DNA from: Bacillota bacterium
Lineage (GTDB): Bacteria > Bacillota > Clostridia > Peptostreptococcales > Anaerovoracaceae
Length of the DNA stretch: 6,323 nt
Direction: 5' to 3'
NCBI GenBank assembly: GCA_016283945.1
Contig: JAEENW010000225.1
Location: 1 to 6,323 of the forward strand
A model generated the notes under the pieces. It was not told the DNA's origin. It was given only the letters and a program-made list of their open reading frames with translations, and made no database searches. Within the stretch, counting starts at the first letter, position 1. The number at the start of each line of letters is the position of its first letter. The position numbers were made by a program, and so were the translations under genes. Positions 1-6,323 of this stretch are shown piece after piece.

Positions 1-206
1 GGGCTCAGAATGAGCTCGTCAAAACGCTCCTCAGGGAAGTCCCCGAAGAAGAGCCTGACGCCGGCTTCCTTAAGCGCCGCGATATCCGCGGGGTCGAACT
101 TATCCTCGGGCTTGGAGTCCCAGGCGCTGACCTCGGCCTCCTTCGCGAGCAGCGCCGCAGCGGCCTTACCCGACTTTCCCAGTCCCAGTACGAGATATTT
201 CTTCAT
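1..206 (-). CDS. murD: UDP-N-acetylmuramoylalanine--D-glutamate ligase MurD, N-terminal part (cut by window edge)
   Basis: Only the first 68 codons are present; the gene runs off the left edge. The protein opens MKKYLVLGLGKSGKAAAALL, a short beta strand followed by a glycine-rich GLGKSG turn. This is the Rossmann-like UDP-binding start typical of MurD. An acidic 'AWDSKPED' stretch (about residues 28-35) follows, as in the MurD family. The ATP-binding and C-terminal domains lie outside the window. MurD is a cytoplasmic ATP-dependent ligase that adds D-glutamate to UDP-MurNAc-L-Ala. Its place after mraY is the usual dcw order. The ATG at 206 is chosen because an AAAGGTGG ribosome binding site lies 10 nt upstream and the protein then begins directly at the first beta strand. 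An in-frame ATG at 248 would add 14 residues (starting MPLKQNES) but has a poorer, too-close AGGG. Confidence 0.88.
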   Translation of the reverse strand, partial: MKKYLVLGLGKSGKAAAALLAKEAEVSAWDSKPEDKFDPADIAALKEAGVRLFFGDFPEERFDELILS

Positions 207-318
207 GGATCCGCACCCACCTTTCGATTCGTTTTGTTTCAGGGGCATGGCGCCCTGACGCGCTTCCCGGGCGCAGCATGTATACCCCGCGCCGCTCTTG
301 CCCTGCCGGCTCCGTGCG
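207..318 (-). other. mraY-murD intergenic spacer with a short inverted repeat
   Basis: This 112-nt gap is the longest non-coding stretch between genes here. It contains a 6-bp perfect GC inverted repeat (250-255 and 269-274, 13-nt loop) with no T-run after it on the minus strand, so it is not an intrinsic terminator. The murD ribosome binding site lies at its downstream end. A TATACA hexamer (279-284) resembles a -10 box but has no recognisable -35 box at normal spacing. No gene is supported in the gap. murD is probably still read from the upstream operon. Confidence 0.45.
217..224 (-). promoter_or_regulatory. Ribosome binding site of murD
   Basis: On the minus strand this reads AAAGGTGG, close to the AGGAGG consensus, with 10 nt to the ATG at 206. 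It decides in favour of that start over the in-frame ATG at 248. Confidence 0.6.
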
Positions 319-1326
319 CTACAGTGCCAGCGCCGCTATGATGTCCAGGAGCAGGGTCACGCCCGTGAACGTCAGCACCACCCTCCACTCGGACCAGCCG
401 CCGAGCTCGAAGTGATGATGCAGAGGCGACATCCTGAAGAAGCGCCTCCCGTTCTGCGTCTTGAACACGTAGACCTGTATTATGACCGAGAGCGCCTCGG
501 CCACATAGATCCCGCCCGCTATGGGCAGGAAGAGATCGAGCTTCATCGCGATGCCTATCGCGGCCATCGCGCCGCCCAGAGCAAGGGAACCGGTGTCTCC
601 CATGAACACCTTGGCCGGATGGCGGTTGTAGAGCAGGAACGCCGCGCAGGAGCCCATCACCGCGGCCGCCATGGCGGAGCCGGCGAAGTCCTTGGGAGCG
701 GAGCTTCCGGAGAAGAACTCCCAGCAGAAGAAGCCCGCCGCGGCTATCGTAACGCTGCTGGAGAGCCCGTCGAGCCCGTCCGTGAGGTTCACCGCGTTGG
801 TCATGGCGACCATCACGAAGGCCAGGAAAGGCACCGTCAGCAGCCCCAGGTTGACCGAGGCGCCGAAGAACGGCACATAGACCATGTGGCCGTAGTGATA
901 CTCGCTTATCGCGTATATAACGGCGACGAGGATCTGCAGCGCGAGCTTCTGCTTCGGCTTGAGCCCCTCGTTGTTCTTTTTGACCACGATTATAAAGTCG
1001 TCCACGAAGCCGATGAGCCCGTAGAGCAGAGCGCAGAGCGATATCCACATGAAGCTGTAGCGCTCCTGCGGATAGAGCCTGCTGAGAGCAAAGCCAGTGA
1101 GCGCGATCGGTATGATGATCGCGATCCCGCCCATGGTCGGGGTCCCTGCCTTCTTGAGATGCTCCTTCGGGCCGTCCTCCCTGATGCTCTGGCCGGCCTT
1201 GAGGCGCCTGAGCAGCGGGAGCAGCAGGCCCTCGAGCACAGCTCCGAGGACCAGATCGGCCGCGAATATTATGGCGAGCACGGACTCCGGCCGCGCCGCT
1301 TTTCCAAAAACGCCTGTGGTAAGCAC
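319..1326 (-). CDS. mraY: Phospho-N-acetylmuramoyl-pentapeptide-transferase MraY (lipid I synthesis)
   Basis: This integral membrane enzyme transfers phospho-MurNAc-pentapeptide from UDP to undecaprenyl phosphate, giving lipid I on the inner face of the membrane. The 335 residues fit the family (about 320-360). Visible signatures are GTPTMGG (61-67), the FVDDF aspartate pair (D109/D110), NLTDGLDGL (180-188), MGDTGSL (242-248, catalytic-type Asp244) and the PLHHHFE histidine motif (301-307). About ten hydrophobic segments are spread over the length, starting near residue 16 and ending at the C-terminus. The start is GTG, not ATG. It lies 2 nt after the murF stop, and an AGGAG with 8-nt spacing inside the end of murF supports it. 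This spacing implies translational coupling to murF, the preceding step in the pathway. All key residues are present, so an active enzyme is expected. Confidence 0.97.
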   Translation of the reverse strand: MLTTGVFGKAARPESVLAIIFAADLVLGAVLEGLLLPLLRRLKAGQSIREDGPKEHLKKAGTPTMGGIAIIIPIALTGFALSRLYPQERYSFMWISLCALLYGLIGFVDDFIIVVKKNNEGLKPKQKLALQILVAVIYAISEYHYGHMVYVPFFGASVNLGLLTVPFLAFVMVAMTNAVNLTDGLDGLSSSVTIAAAGFFCWEFFSGSSAPKDFAGSAMAAAVMGSCAAFLLYNRHPAKVFMGDTGSLALGGAMAAIGIAMKLDLFLPIAGGIYVAEALSVIIQVYVFKTQNGRRFFRMSPLHHHFELGGWSEWRVVLTFTGVTLLLDIIAALAL

Positions 1327-1328
1327 TG

Positions 1329-2792
1329 TCAGTTCTCCTGCCCGAGCTCCTCCCTGAGCTTCTCAGCCAGGGTGTGTATATTCGTCGCGAGCGAGCCCTT
1401 TACGAGCACCGCGTCGCCCTCCCTTATGATGCTCTTCACGAAATCAGCCGCCGACTCCACGTCCGGGAAGCAGTTGATGCCGCACGCCCTGTCGGAGTCC
1501 ATTATGCCCCTCGCGTAGAGATCCCTGTCGCGGCCTATGAGCACGGCGATGTCCATGCCGCTGTCCGCGATGAGCTTTCCTATGCGAAGATGGCTCTCCT
1601 CGTGAGCCGGCCCGAGCTCACCCATGCGGGCGAGCACGACTATCCTGCGCTTCGCCTCAAGCGAAGCCATGGTCGCTATGGCGGAGCTCACGGAGTCCGG
1701 GTTGGCGTTGTAGCTGTCGTCGACGAGGGTCACCCCGCCCTTCAGCCTCACCGCCGTGAGCCTCTTATCCTCGATCTCAGCGCCCGAAAGCGCCGCGGCG
1801 GACTGTTTTAAGTCTATGCCGTATACGAGCCCGCAGGCGGCCGCCAGCGCCCCGTTGTGGGCGTTGTGGAGCCCCATGAAAGGCAGCTCGCAGCGCACTC
1901 TGCAGGGCTCAAAGCTCCCGCGCCCCGCCTCCTTCAGCAGAGCCGCGCCCTCCGGGCTGAGCTCCATGTCGAAGGCGATGCCGCCGAGCCCGCGGTCCTC
2001 GAGGCCGCCGATCCTCAGCATCGAGCCCTCCTTCTCCCCGGCGCTGAAGCGCCTGAAGGAGCCTGTAGAAAGCCTGTCTATGTCCCCATCGCTCAGGAAC
2101 GGCGAGTCGGAATTGTAGATCAGGAAGTCCTCCGCCCTGAGAAAGCTCGTTATCTTGAGCTTCTCGCGGGCGATGCCCTCCCGGCTGCCTATGAACTCCA
2201 TGTGGACCGTTCCCACGTTCGTGATGAGCGCGGTGTCCGGCTTTATCCTTTTGCAGTACTCGTAGATCTCATTCTTCCTGTCCATGCCCATCTCGAAGAC
2301 TATGGCCTCGGTGTCCTCCGGAGCGGAGAACGCGGTCATGGATATGCCCACGTAGGTGTTGAGGTTCTTCTTCGTCCACACCGTGCGGTATCTCGACGAG
2401 AGCACCGAGCCCACGAGGGATCTCGTGGAGGTCTTTCCGGTGCTGCCCGTCACCCCGACCTTTATCGGGTCCAGCTCGCGCACGTAGGCCGCCGCGAGCT
2501 CGAGAGCACCAAATTCAGTATTATCACACCAGATGGCGCAAATGTCATCATGCTTTTCGAAAAACGCCTCACCGAGCGCGCGGTCGGAGAGCAGGAAGGC
2601 CCTGCAGCCCCTTTCATAGGCGCCCTCGAGATACTTGTGGCCGTCGTTGTTCGGGCCCTTGACCGCGACGAAGAGCTCTCCCTCCCGGACAGCTCTGGAA
2701 TCCACGGCTATGGTCTCCACGCATATATCGCGCCTTCCGCGAAGCTCGAGCCCGGCCGCTTCGGCCAGCTCTGCAACAGGTCTTCTTCTCAT
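1329..2792 (-). CDS. murF: UDP-N-acetylmuramoyl-tripeptide--D-alanyl-D-alanine ligase MurF
   Basis: This cytoplasmic Mur ligase adds D-Ala-D-Ala to UDP-MurNAc-tripeptide, using ATP. At 487 residues it is slightly longer than the usual 450-460. The N-terminal UDP-binding domain shows VDSRAVREGELFVAVKG (30-46) and DGH (50-52). The central ATPase domain has the P-loop GVTGSTGKTS (113-122), the FEMGM acidic motif (166-170), and HMEFIGSREGIAREK (197-211), whose K211 aligns with the carbamylated lysine of Mur ligases. GLHNAHNGALAAA (307-319) and DDSYNANPDS (358-367) follow. The C-terminal domain ends with VLVKGS (462-467). Several normally conserved residues differ: GLHN for GRHN, LARM for the usual GDM/ADM (R389), and KGSLA for KGSR. 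The ATG at 2792 has AGGAG 6 nt upstream, overlapping the ftsI stop. The stop is TGA. MurF identity is firm, but the copy is divergent. Confidence 0.95.
   Translation of the reverse strand: MRRRPVAELAEAAGLELRGRRDICVETIAVDSRAVREGELFVAVKGPNNDGHKYLEGAYERGCRAFLLSDRALGEAFFEKHDDICAIWCDNTEFGALELAAAYVRELDPIKVGVTGSTGKTSTRSLVGSVLSSRYRTVWTKKNLNTYVGISMTAFSAPEDTEAIVFEMGMDRKNEIYEYCKRIKPDTALITNVGTVHMEFIGSREGIAREKLKITSFLRAEDFLIYNSDSPFLSDGDIDRLSTGSFRRFSAGEKEGSMLRIGGLEDRGLGGIAFDMELSPEGAALLKEAGRGSFEPCRVRCELPFMGLHNAHNGALAAACGLVYGIDLKQSAAALSGAEIEDKRLTAVRLKGGVTLVDDSYNANPDSVSSAIATMASLEAKRRIVVLARMGELGPAHEESHLRIGKLIADSGMDIAVLIGRDRDLYARGIMDSDRACGINCFPDVESAADFVKSIIREGDAVLVKGSLATNIHTLAEKLREELGQEN
1335..1339 (-). promoter_or_regulatory. 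Ribosome binding site of mraY (supports the GTG start)
   Basis: AGGAG on the minus strand lies within the last codons of murF, 8 nt before the GTG at 1326. It supports the non-ATG start and the close murF-mraY coupling. Confidence 0.7.
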
Positions 2793-2798
2793 GATGTT

Positions 2799-2803
2799 CT
2801 CCT
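2799..2803 (-). promoter_or_regulatory. Ribosome binding site of murF, overlapping the ftsI stop codon
   Basis: AGGAG on the minus strand has 6-nt spacing to the murF ATG. It shares two bases with the TAG stop of the upstream PBP gene (2802-2804), an arrangement that favours termination-reinitiation coupling. Confidence 0.65.
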
Positions 2804-4814
2804 ACTTGTAATAGACCGTGACGCTCGAGCCCTTGGGAACGTCCTCCCCGGGCTTGGGGTACTGGTCCACGACCGAGAGCTCGTCGTAGCTCTCGATCTC
2901 GGGAGAGACCGTGCAGTCGAGGTCCCTTCCCATGCATATCCCTATGGCGTCCTCGAGGCTCTGCCCCGTGAGGTCGGGCACCGTCCTCCTCTGGCTCCTC
3001 AGAGTCCTGAGCTCCTCGGACGAATAATCCGGCTCGATGTCCAGATACCTGAAGAGGTCGCCGAGTATGGCCTTTGATATCGGGCCCGCGGAGGTCGAGC
3101 CGTAGCGCGCCGTCCTGGGTACATCCACGATGACCAGCATTACGAACTTCGGGTCGTCGATAGGCGCTATGGTCACGACCGAGCCGATGAGGTCGGTCTT
3201 GGAATAGCCGCCGCCCTCCGGCTTGTTGGCCGTTCCGGTCTTGGCGCCCACGCGGTAGCCGGGCATCTTGACCGAGCCCGCGCCGCCCTTCTGGACGTTG
3301 TATTCCATGATCCCGAGCACGTCGCTCGCGGTCTGGGCCGAGATCGATATGCTCTTGACGGTGTTCTGGAACTCCGCCACGACGTTGCCGTCGCTGTCCC
3401 TGAGCTCCTTCATGAGGTGGGGCTGCATGAGCTGCCCCTGGTTCGCGATCGAGCAGACCGCGGTGGTGATGCTTATGGGGGTGACCGCTATGCCCTGGCC
3501 GTAGGACATGGTCGCGAGCTCTACGGGGCCGGCCGCGTTGAGGTTGTGCAGTATGTTCAGCGTCTCGCCCGGATAGTCGATACCGGTCTTCTCGGTGAGC
3601 CCGAAGCCGGTGAGGCCTTCGGAGAAGCGCTTGATCCCCATGCGCTGCACGAGGTTTATCATCGTGACGTTGCAGGAGTTGGACACCGCCTGCGTGAGCG
3701 ACTGCATGCCGTGAGCCGCCGGATAGTTCCAGCAGTGCAGGGTCCAGTCGGCGACCTGCACGTAGCCCGGGCAGTAGAAGTTCTCGTTCATATGGGTGAC
3801 GCCGTAGTCGAGCGCGAGCGAGGTCGTGAAGAGCTTGAAGACCGAGCCGGGCTCGTAGGTGTCGCTGACGTTGAAGTTGCGCCAGACCTTGTTCCAGTAG
3901 TTGAGCTTCTCCTCGGAGCTCATGGCCTCGAACTTCGCCTCGTCTCCCGGGAGCGGCGCCCTCGGGTCGTTGGCGTTGAAGGAGCCGGTCTGCGCCATCG
4001 CGAGTATGCCGCAGGTCTTCGGGTCCATGATGAGGCACATGACGCCGTCCGCCCTGAGCCTCTCCCTGCCCGCCTCGATCTGCTCCTCCACGAGGTGCTG
4101 TATGTTCTCGTCTATCGTGAGCACCAGGTCGTAGCCGTCCTGCGCCGCGTAGTAGCGGTTGGTGCCGTACGCGAGAGCGTTGGTGCGGTTGTCCTTGCTC
4201 ATGATCCAGCGGCCGTTGAGGCCGGCCAGGTAGTTGTTGTAGTAGAGCTCGACGCCGAGCATTCCGACGTTGTCGTCGTTGGTCCCGCCGAGTATGTGGG
4301 AAGCGAAGGTCCCCAGCGGGTAGTTCCTGCGGTCGTTCTCGATGAGCTCGATCCCGGCGAAGCCCTCGTCGCGGATCTCCTCGCCGACCTCCTTATCGAC
4401 GTTCTTGGCGAGCTTGATCAGCCTCTTCTCAGCGGTGATGGTATCGTAGACGTCGTCGTAGCTCATCCCGAGGTACTCGGAGAGCGCCTGCGCCTCGTTC
4501 TGGATGTTCACGATGCGGTCGTTCTCGGTCTTGCCGTTGTTTTTGACCGTGTCGGGGCGAACCCAGACCGTGTAGGCGGTGGAGCTGGAGGCGAGAGCGT
4601 TGCCGTAGCGGTCGAGTATGGAGCCGCGGCGCGCGGTGACGACGCGGTCGGTCGTCTGCTGCTTGACCGCCATCTGCCTGTACTCTTCGCCCTTTATGAT
4701 CATGTGGTAAGCGAGCCTGCCCGTCAGAGCCAAAAAAAGGAGGCACACGATCCCGAAGACCGCGAGTAGCCTCTTTCTGTTCTGCTGGGTGGTTCTGCTC
4801 TTTTCGGATGCCAT
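2802..4814 (-). CDS. ftsI: Class B penicillin-binding protein, FtsI/SpoVD type with one PASTA domain
   Basis: This membrane-anchored D,D-transpeptidase crosslinks peptidoglycan at the septum or, if it is SpoVD proper, in the spore cortex. The 670 residues comprise a short cytoplasmic tail, one transmembrane helix (about 15-38), the dimerisation/pedestal domain opening with RRGSILDRYG (62-71), the transpeptidase domain, and a C-terminal PASTA domain (about 610-670). The catalytic motifs are intact: EPGSVFK (Ser324, Lys327), SCN (380-382) and KTGTA (525-529). C361 and C381 lie 37 and 57 residues after the catalytic serine, close to the redox-active cysteine pair of Bacillus SpoVD; other cysteines are also present. 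The ATG at 4814 is the only reasonable start, since a stop codon lies two codons upstream in frame. It has no Shine-Dalgarno sequence and sits 5 nt after a hairpin with a T-run. From sequence alone I cannot tell a vegetative FtsI from SpoVD. Confidence 0.95.
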   Translation of the reverse strand: MASEKSRTTQQNRKRLLAVFGIVCLLFLALTGRLAYHMIIKGEEYRQMAVKQQTTDRVVTARRGSILDRYGNALASSSTAYTVWVRPDTVKNNGKTENDRIVNIQNEAQALSEYLGMSYDDVYDTITAEKRLIKLAKNVDKEVGEEIRDEGFAGIELIENDRRNYPLGTFASHILGGTNDDNVGMLGVELYYNNYLAGLNGRWIMSKDNRTNALAYGTNRYYAAQDGYDLVLTIDENIQHLVEEQIEAGRERLRADGVMCLIMDPKTCGILAMAQTGSFNANDPRAPLPGDEAKFEAMSSEEKLNYWNKVWRNFNVSDTYEPGSVFKLFTTSLALDYGVTHMNENFYCPGYVQVADWTLHCWNYPAAHGMQSLTQAVSNSCNVTMINLVQRMGIKRFSEGLTGFGLTEKTGIDYPGETLNILHNLNAAGPVELATMSYGQGIAVTPISITTAVCSIANQGQLMQPHLMKELRDSDGNVVAEFQNTVKSISISAQTASDVLGIMEYNVQKGGAGSVKMPGYRVGAKTGTANKPEGGGYSKTDLIGSVVTIAPIDDPKFVMLVIVDVPRTARYGSTSAGPISKAILGDLFRYLDIEPDYSSEELRTLRSQRRTVPDLTGQSLEDAIGICMGRDLDCTVSPEIESYDELSVVDQYPKPGEDVPKGSSVTVYYK

Positions 4815-4819
4815 AAATC

Positions 4820-4844
4820 AAAAAGCGGCGCAGTTCAGCGCCGC
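4820..4844 (-). terminator. Terminator-like hairpin between ftsL and ftsI
   Basis: On the minus strand there is a perfect 7-bp all-GC stem (GCGGCGC pairing with GCGCCGC, at 4838-4844 and 4825-4831), a 6-nt loop (TGAACT) and then five T (4820-4824). This is the form of a Rho-independent terminator, but the genes continue in the same direction and the ftsI ATG follows 5 nt later. It may be an attenuator, a partial terminator that sets the ratio of upstream to downstream genes, or a translational control hairpin. The structure is seen directly; the function is inferred. Confidence 0.6.
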
Positions 4845-4856
4845 GGATGTGCTGCT

Positions 4857-5183
4857 CTACTTGTAGATCGTCTCCATCAGCGCGAGCGCGAATTCCTCGA
4901 TGTCCGCGTCGTTCTTGTCGTAGTAAACGATCTGGTCAAAGCTCGGGTGGATGAGGCCGAGCTCAAGGGCGCGGTCCTCAAGGTTCATGATATTGGTGGC
5001 GTTCTTGATCTTGACGTCGAGATTCTGGATGACTCTCTCGCTCTCCTGGATCTGCCTGTTGAGGCTGTTGATCTCGTACTGGAGCTTTGCGGTATACGCG
5101 TTGACTCCTATGATGAGCAGGAAGGCGAGGAATACCGTTATGATCACCGCTACGATCTTCGCTCTGTCTCTGAACGCCGTCAT
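4857..5183 (-). CDS. ftsL: FtsL-like cell division protein (small bitopic membrane protein)
   Basis: This 108-residue protein has the FtsL/DivIC layout. It has a short basic cytoplasmic N-terminus (MTAFRDRAK), one transmembrane helix (about 9-29), then an extracytoplasmic coiled coil (about 31-68, with SLNRQIQESERVIQNLDVKI). The segment LEDRALELGLIHPSFDQIVYY (68-88) matches the 'A..LGL..P..DQIVY' end typical of the family. FtsL works in the divisome with DivIC/FtsB-type partners and activates septal synthesis by the FtsW-FtsI pair. Its position between rsmH and ftsI is the standard location. Sequence conservation in this family is low, so the call rests on size, topology, the C-terminal motif and context together. 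The ATG directly abuts the rsmH TAA, with AGGGAG about 6 nt upstream inside rsmH, implying coupled translation. Confidence 0.85.
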   Translation of the reverse strand: MTAFRDRAKIVAVIITVFLAFLLIIGVNAYTAKLQYEINSLNRQIQESERVIQNLDVKIKNATNIMNLEDRALELGLIHPSFDQIVYYDKNDADIEEFALALMETIYK

Positions 5184-6140
5184 TTAACTCTCCCTCTCCA
5201 GCTTCTCTACAACTCTGAGCTTAGCGCTGCGGGCCCTCGGGTTGGCCTCGAGCTCCGCGGCGGAAGCCGTCACCGGCTTCCTCGTCACTTTCTTTATGTC
5301 GGGCTTCCTCCCGCAGACGCACACCGGAAGGTCCGGCGGGCAGATGCAGGGATTAAGCCTCTTCTGGAAGCTCTCCTTCACTATCCTGTCCTCGAGCGAA
5401 TGAAAGCTTATTATCGCGAGCCTGCCGCCCGGCGCGAGGCAGTCGATGAAATCGTCCACCGCCGTCCTGAGCTGGCCAAGCTCGTCGTTTACCTCGATCC
5501 TGAGGGCCTGGAAGGTCCTCTTCGCGGGATGCGGGCCGTCCCTTCTGGCCGACGCCGGCACCGCCGCCTTTATGACGTCCACGAGCTCGAAGGTGCTCGT
5601 AAGGCGCTTCTCGGCTCTCGCCCGGACGATGAAATCCGCTATGCGGCCCGCCCAGCGCTCCTCGCCGTAATCCCTGATGATCCTCGCGAGCTCCTCAGCG
5701 GAGTAGCCGTTGACCACGTCCTCCGCGGTCAGGCTGTCGTCCGCGTTCATGCGCATGTCCAGAGGCGCTTCGTTCATGTACGAAAACCCGCGCCCCGGAT
5801 TGTCGAGCTGGAACGAGGAGACCCCGAGGTCTAAAAGAGCCCCGTCGATGGCAGGGATCCCCAGCTGCTGCAGGACCGATCTGATATCCGAGTAGTTGCT
5901 CTGCACCAGATCGATGCGGCAACCGCCCTCTTCCCTTTTGAACAATCGCAGACTTGCGGCTTTAAGCGCATCGGCATCGCGATCGATCCCGATGAATCTG
6001 CCCTCCGCGCCGAGGCGGCCGCAGATGCCGCTCCCGTGGCCCGCGCCCCCCAATGTGCCGTCCACATAAGTGCCGTCCGCCCGTATCCGGAGCGCGTCCA
6101 TGCACTCTTCGAAAAGCACAGGTACGTGCGAGAATTCCAT
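5184..6140 (-). CDS. rsmH: 16S rRNA (cytosine(1402)-N4)-methyltransferase RsmH (MraW)
   Basis: This cytoplasmic SAM-dependent enzyme N4-methylates C1402 in the 16S rRNA decoding centre. Its 318 residues match the family length (about 310-320). Signatures in order are HVPVL (5-9), the SAM-binding YVDGTLGGAGH (25-35), IGIDRDADAL (50-59), LLDLGVSSFQLD (102-113), RGFSY (117-121), PLDMRM (126-131), HPAKRTFQALRIEVNDEL (204-221), ISFHSLEDRIVK (244-255) and NPRARSAKLR (300-309). A cysteine group (C265, C267, C274, C276) lies in the region before the C-terminus; such cysteines are common in the family and I infer no special role. The ATG at 6140 lies 3 nt after the mraZ stop, with AGGT about 7 nt upstream in the mraZ end. 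All core motifs are intact. The gene commonly travels with mraZ at the head of dcw clusters. Confidence 0.97.
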   Translation of the reverse strand: MEFSHVPVLFEECMDALRIRADGTYVDGTLGGAGHGSGICGRLGAEGRFIGIDRDADALKAASLRLFKREEGGCRIDLVQSNYSDIRSVLQQLGIPAIDGALLDLGVSSFQLDNPGRGFSYMNEAPLDMRMNADDSLTAEDVVNGYSAEELARIIRDYGEERWAGRIADFIVRARAEKRLTSTFELVDVIKAAVPASARRDGPHPAKRTFQALRIEVNDELGQLRTAVDDFIDCLAPGGRLAIISFHSLEDRIVKESFQKRLNPCICPPDLPVCVCGRKPDIKKVTRKPVTASAAELEANPRARSAKLRVVEKLERES

Positions 6141-6143
6141 CCG

Positions 6144-6323
6144 CTATACCTGGTATTTGTCGCTGATCTCGGCGAGATCCTCCGCGGACAGAAGCCCGCC
6201 GTTCTCGTCGCTGTCGTAGCGCTCCTTCGCCCAGATCTCGACACGGTCCAGCATGCCGATCGTGACCAGATCCTTCTCGATGGAGGCGGCCGACTTCAGA
6301 TACTGCGGGATCAACACCCTGCC
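6144..6323 (-). CDS. mraZ: Transcriptional regulator MraZ, C-terminal part (cut by window edge)
   Basis: The last 59 residues and the TAG stop are present; the start lies beyond the right edge. The fragment begins GRVLIPQYLKSAASIEKDLV and continues with TIGMLDRVEIWAKERYD. This is the second AbrB/SpoVT-like half of MraZ, where 'GR..IP..L', 'G...R.EIW' and a following acidic-aromatic stretch are characteristic. Full MraZ is about 140-150 residues with two such halves, so about 85 residues are missing. MraZ is a ring-forming DNA-binding protein that controls its own dcw operon through repeats in the promoter upstream of mraZ. That promoter is not in the window, so regulation cannot be checked here. 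The stop lies 3 nt before the rsmH ATG. Confidence 0.9.
   Translation of the reverse strand, partial: GRVLIPQYLKSAASIEKDLVTIGMLDRVEIWAKERYDSDENGGLLSAEDLAEISDKYQV

Noticed and set aside
250..274. Inverted repeat after mraY as an intrinsic terminator
   Set aside because: The stem is only 6 bp with a 13-nt loop and no T-run follows on the minus strand.
165..279. Small minus-strand frame starting at 279 (MLRPGSAS...) in the mraY-murD gap
   Set aside because: It lacks a good ribosome binding site, overlaps murD out of frame and has no recognisable features.
279..284. TATACA as a possible -10 promoter box before murD
   Set aside because: No -35-like hexamer lies about 17 nt upstream on the minus strand, so a promoter call is not supported by sequence alone.
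298..1518. Long plus-strand open frame (406 codons) opposite mraY and the end of murF
   Set aside because: It is antisense to mraY and murF, which have full family motifs. Its protein is rich in R, H, E and A with no recognisable domain. Long antisense frames are expected in GC-rich coding DNA.
1857..3077. Plus-strand open frame (406 codons) opposite murF and the PBP C-terminus
   Set aside because: Shadow of two well-supported genes; no domain and no convincing initiation signal.
2614..4038. Minus-strand open frame of 474 codons out of frame with the PBP gene
   Set aside because: Arginine- and histidine-rich alternative-frame translation of the PBP and murF coding sequence; no motif.
3417..4769. 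Long plus-strand open frame (450 codons) opposite the PBP gene
   Set aside because: The translation is a low-complexity V/E/R/H-rich product with no motif, fully covered by the intact transpeptidase gene on the other strand.

Overview
The window is one gene-dense, GC-rich segment (roughly 60% GC by eye, not computed). Every real gene lies on the minus strand, so transcription runs from right to left. It is the front part of a division and cell wall (dcw) cluster. In transcription order it holds mraZ (3' part only), rsmH (mraW), an ftsL-like gene, a class B penicillin-binding protein of the FtsI/SpoVD type with a C-terminal PASTA domain, murF, mraY, and the first 68 codons of murD.

Organism: the PASTA-bearing FtsI/SpoVD protein points to a Gram-positive-type bacterium. 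The order spoVD/ftsI-murF-mraY-murD without murE resembles Clostridia, and the high GC content suggests a GC-rich lineage within them. This is inference from gene order and protein style; no rRNA or lineage marker is present.

Layout: mraZ-rsmH (3 nt apart), rsmH-ftsL (stop and start directly abutting), ftsI-murF (9 nt) and murF-mraY (2 nt, GTG start) are packed as a translationally coupled operon. Only two junctions are wider. The 42-nt ftsL-ftsI spacer contains a perfect GC-rich hairpin followed by five T, ending 5 nt before the ftsI ATG, and no Shine-Dalgarno sequence is visible there. The 112-nt mraY-murD spacer holds a short inverted repeat and a good ribosome binding site.

Function: MurF completes UDP-MurNAc-pentapeptide, MraY transfers it to undecaprenyl phosphate to make lipid I, and the PBP crosslinks the resulting peptidoglycan, probably with the FtsL-like protein in the septal complex. 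MurD makes an earlier precursor. RsmH methylates 16S rRNA, and MraZ is the cluster's DNA-binding regulator. The operon promoter is presumably upstream of mraZ, outside the window.

Most of this is a conventional region and I see no undescribed multi-gene system. The points worth a second look are the terminator-like hairpin at the ftsI start, a cysteine pair in the PBP placed like the SpoVD redox switch, and altered signature residues in MurF.
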